DNA from: Dehalococcoidia bacterium
Lineage (GTDB): Bacteria; Chloroflexota; Dehalococcoidia; GIF9; AB-539-J10
Direction: 5' to 3'
Assembly: GCA_029857995.1 (NCBI GenBank)
Contig: JAOUFZ010000024.1
Coordinates: forward strand, 1 to 12,689
DNA length: 12,689 nt
This document shows, in pieces, positions 12,089 to 12,689 of the stretch. Under the pieces are notes generated by a model. It was not told where the DNA came from. It did not search any database and saw nothing but the letters and a program-made list of their open reading frames with translations. The position numbers were made by a program, and so were the translations under genes. Position 1 is the first letter of the stretch, and each line of letters opens with the position of its first letter.

Positions 12089-12689
12089 CTGGTTCTTCCT
12101 GCTCTGGCTACAATTTGGTCAGCCAAATCCTGAGGCAATTCTTCATAGCGATGAAAGCACATGGTGTAGCTTGCTCTCCCTTGACTGCCCGATCTCAAAT
12201 CTCCGGCGAAACCAAATGTTTCTGCCAGAGGAACAAGACAACGGACAGCAGAGACCTCGTCGCGACTCTCAATGCCTTCGATATGTGCTCTTCGAGAGTT
12301 CAGATTCCCAATGATATCTCCCAGGAACTCATTGGGAGTTGTTATTTCCACCTCCATAATTGGCTCGAGAATAATAGGTTTAGCTTTGTGTATCCCATCC
12401 CTCATCGCCATGAAGGCTGCCATCTTGAAAGCCATATCTGAAGAATCAACTTCATGAAAACTTCCGTCATACAAGGTCACCTTCGCATCTATCACAGGGT
12501 AACCGGCCAATCCTCCGCTCTGCAAAGCCGACTTGACCCCGGCTTCGACCGCAGGAACAAATTCCCTTGGTACTGATCTGCCCCGAATCCGGTCACCAAA
12601 CTGAAATCCGCTGCCACGCTCGCCTGGCTCAATTTTGAGCCAAACGTGTCCGTACTGGCCTTTACCACCAGATTATGTATAAATTTCCC
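12085..12689 (-). CDS. fusA: Elongation factor G, C-terminal part; frame break close to the window edge
   Basis: The end of EF-G, the GTPase that moves tRNAs and mRNA through the ribosome. From about 12672 to the TGA at 12085 the frame reads as domains IV and V: SGGKGQYGHVWLKIEPGERG, then REFVPAVEAGVKSAL, GGLAGYPVIDAKVTLYDGS, EPIMEVEITTPNEFLGDIIG and the C-terminal GRASYTMCFHRYEELPQ, all characteristic. The GTPase domains lie beyond the window. At the edge, the first bases read in another frame as GKFIHN, which is also the expected EF-G sequence (compare E-G-K-F-I-R-Q-S-G-G), while the main frame meets TAA at 12675-12673. One base therefore seems to be missing near 12673-12677. Because this is within 20 bases of the edge, a sequence-end error is more likely than a broken gene. 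Confidence 0.93.

Noticed and set aside
12085..12525. A separate 146-codon gene starting at TTG 12525
   Set aside because: The frame continues upstream to 12672 with clear EF-G sequence, so 12525 is an internal leucine of fusA.

Overview
The whole window is one strand (minus) of a bacterial ribosomal-protein supercluster, read here from its 3' part (position 1) back towards its 5' part (position 12689). In transcription order it carries the end of fusA, then the S10 block (rpsJ, rplC, rplD, rplW, a 31-codon bS22/AURKAIP1-COX24-type gene, rplB, rpsS, rplV, rpsC, rplP, rpmC, rpsQ), the spc block (rplN, rplX, rplE, rpsN, rpsH, rplF, rplR, rpsE, rplO, secY, adk, map, infA) and the start of the alpha block (rpmJ, rpsM, cut by the window edge). 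No real gene is seen on the plus strand. The only intergenic spaces above 25 bases are map/adk (79 bases) and rpmJ/infA (58 bases).

The organism is a bacterium with four-cysteine zinc forms of S14, L24 and adenylate kinase and a zinc-type L36. fusA runs straight into rpsJ without tuf, and adk-map-infA-rpmJ follow secY. From this layout and the overall look of the proteins I favour Chloroflexota, possibly Dehalococcoidia or a relative. That placement is an impression without a tree. Base composition looks intermediate.

The genes work together: EF-G drives translocation, the ribosomal proteins build both subunits, IF-1 starts translation, methionine aminopeptidase trims new chains, SecY exports them and adenylate kinase balances adenine nucleotides. 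Coupling is tight, with ATGA or TAATG overlaps and 1-23 base gaps at most junctions. A near-consensus sigma-70 promoter lies directly after infA and probably gives rpmJ-rpsM and the following genes their own transcription start.

Points that stand out: (1) a very basic 31-residue protein between rplW and rplB that matches the mycobacterial small-subunit protein bS22 and the mitochondrial mS38 core, at a site where such a gene is easily missed; (2) complete absence of rpmD (L30) between rpsE and rplO, which overlap by 14 bases; (3) a 65-base imperfect palindrome between adk and map that supplies the last residues and stop codon of adk; (4) a frame break in fusA within 20 bases of the window edge, most likely a sequence-end error; (5) TTG starts for rpsC, rpmC and rplW.
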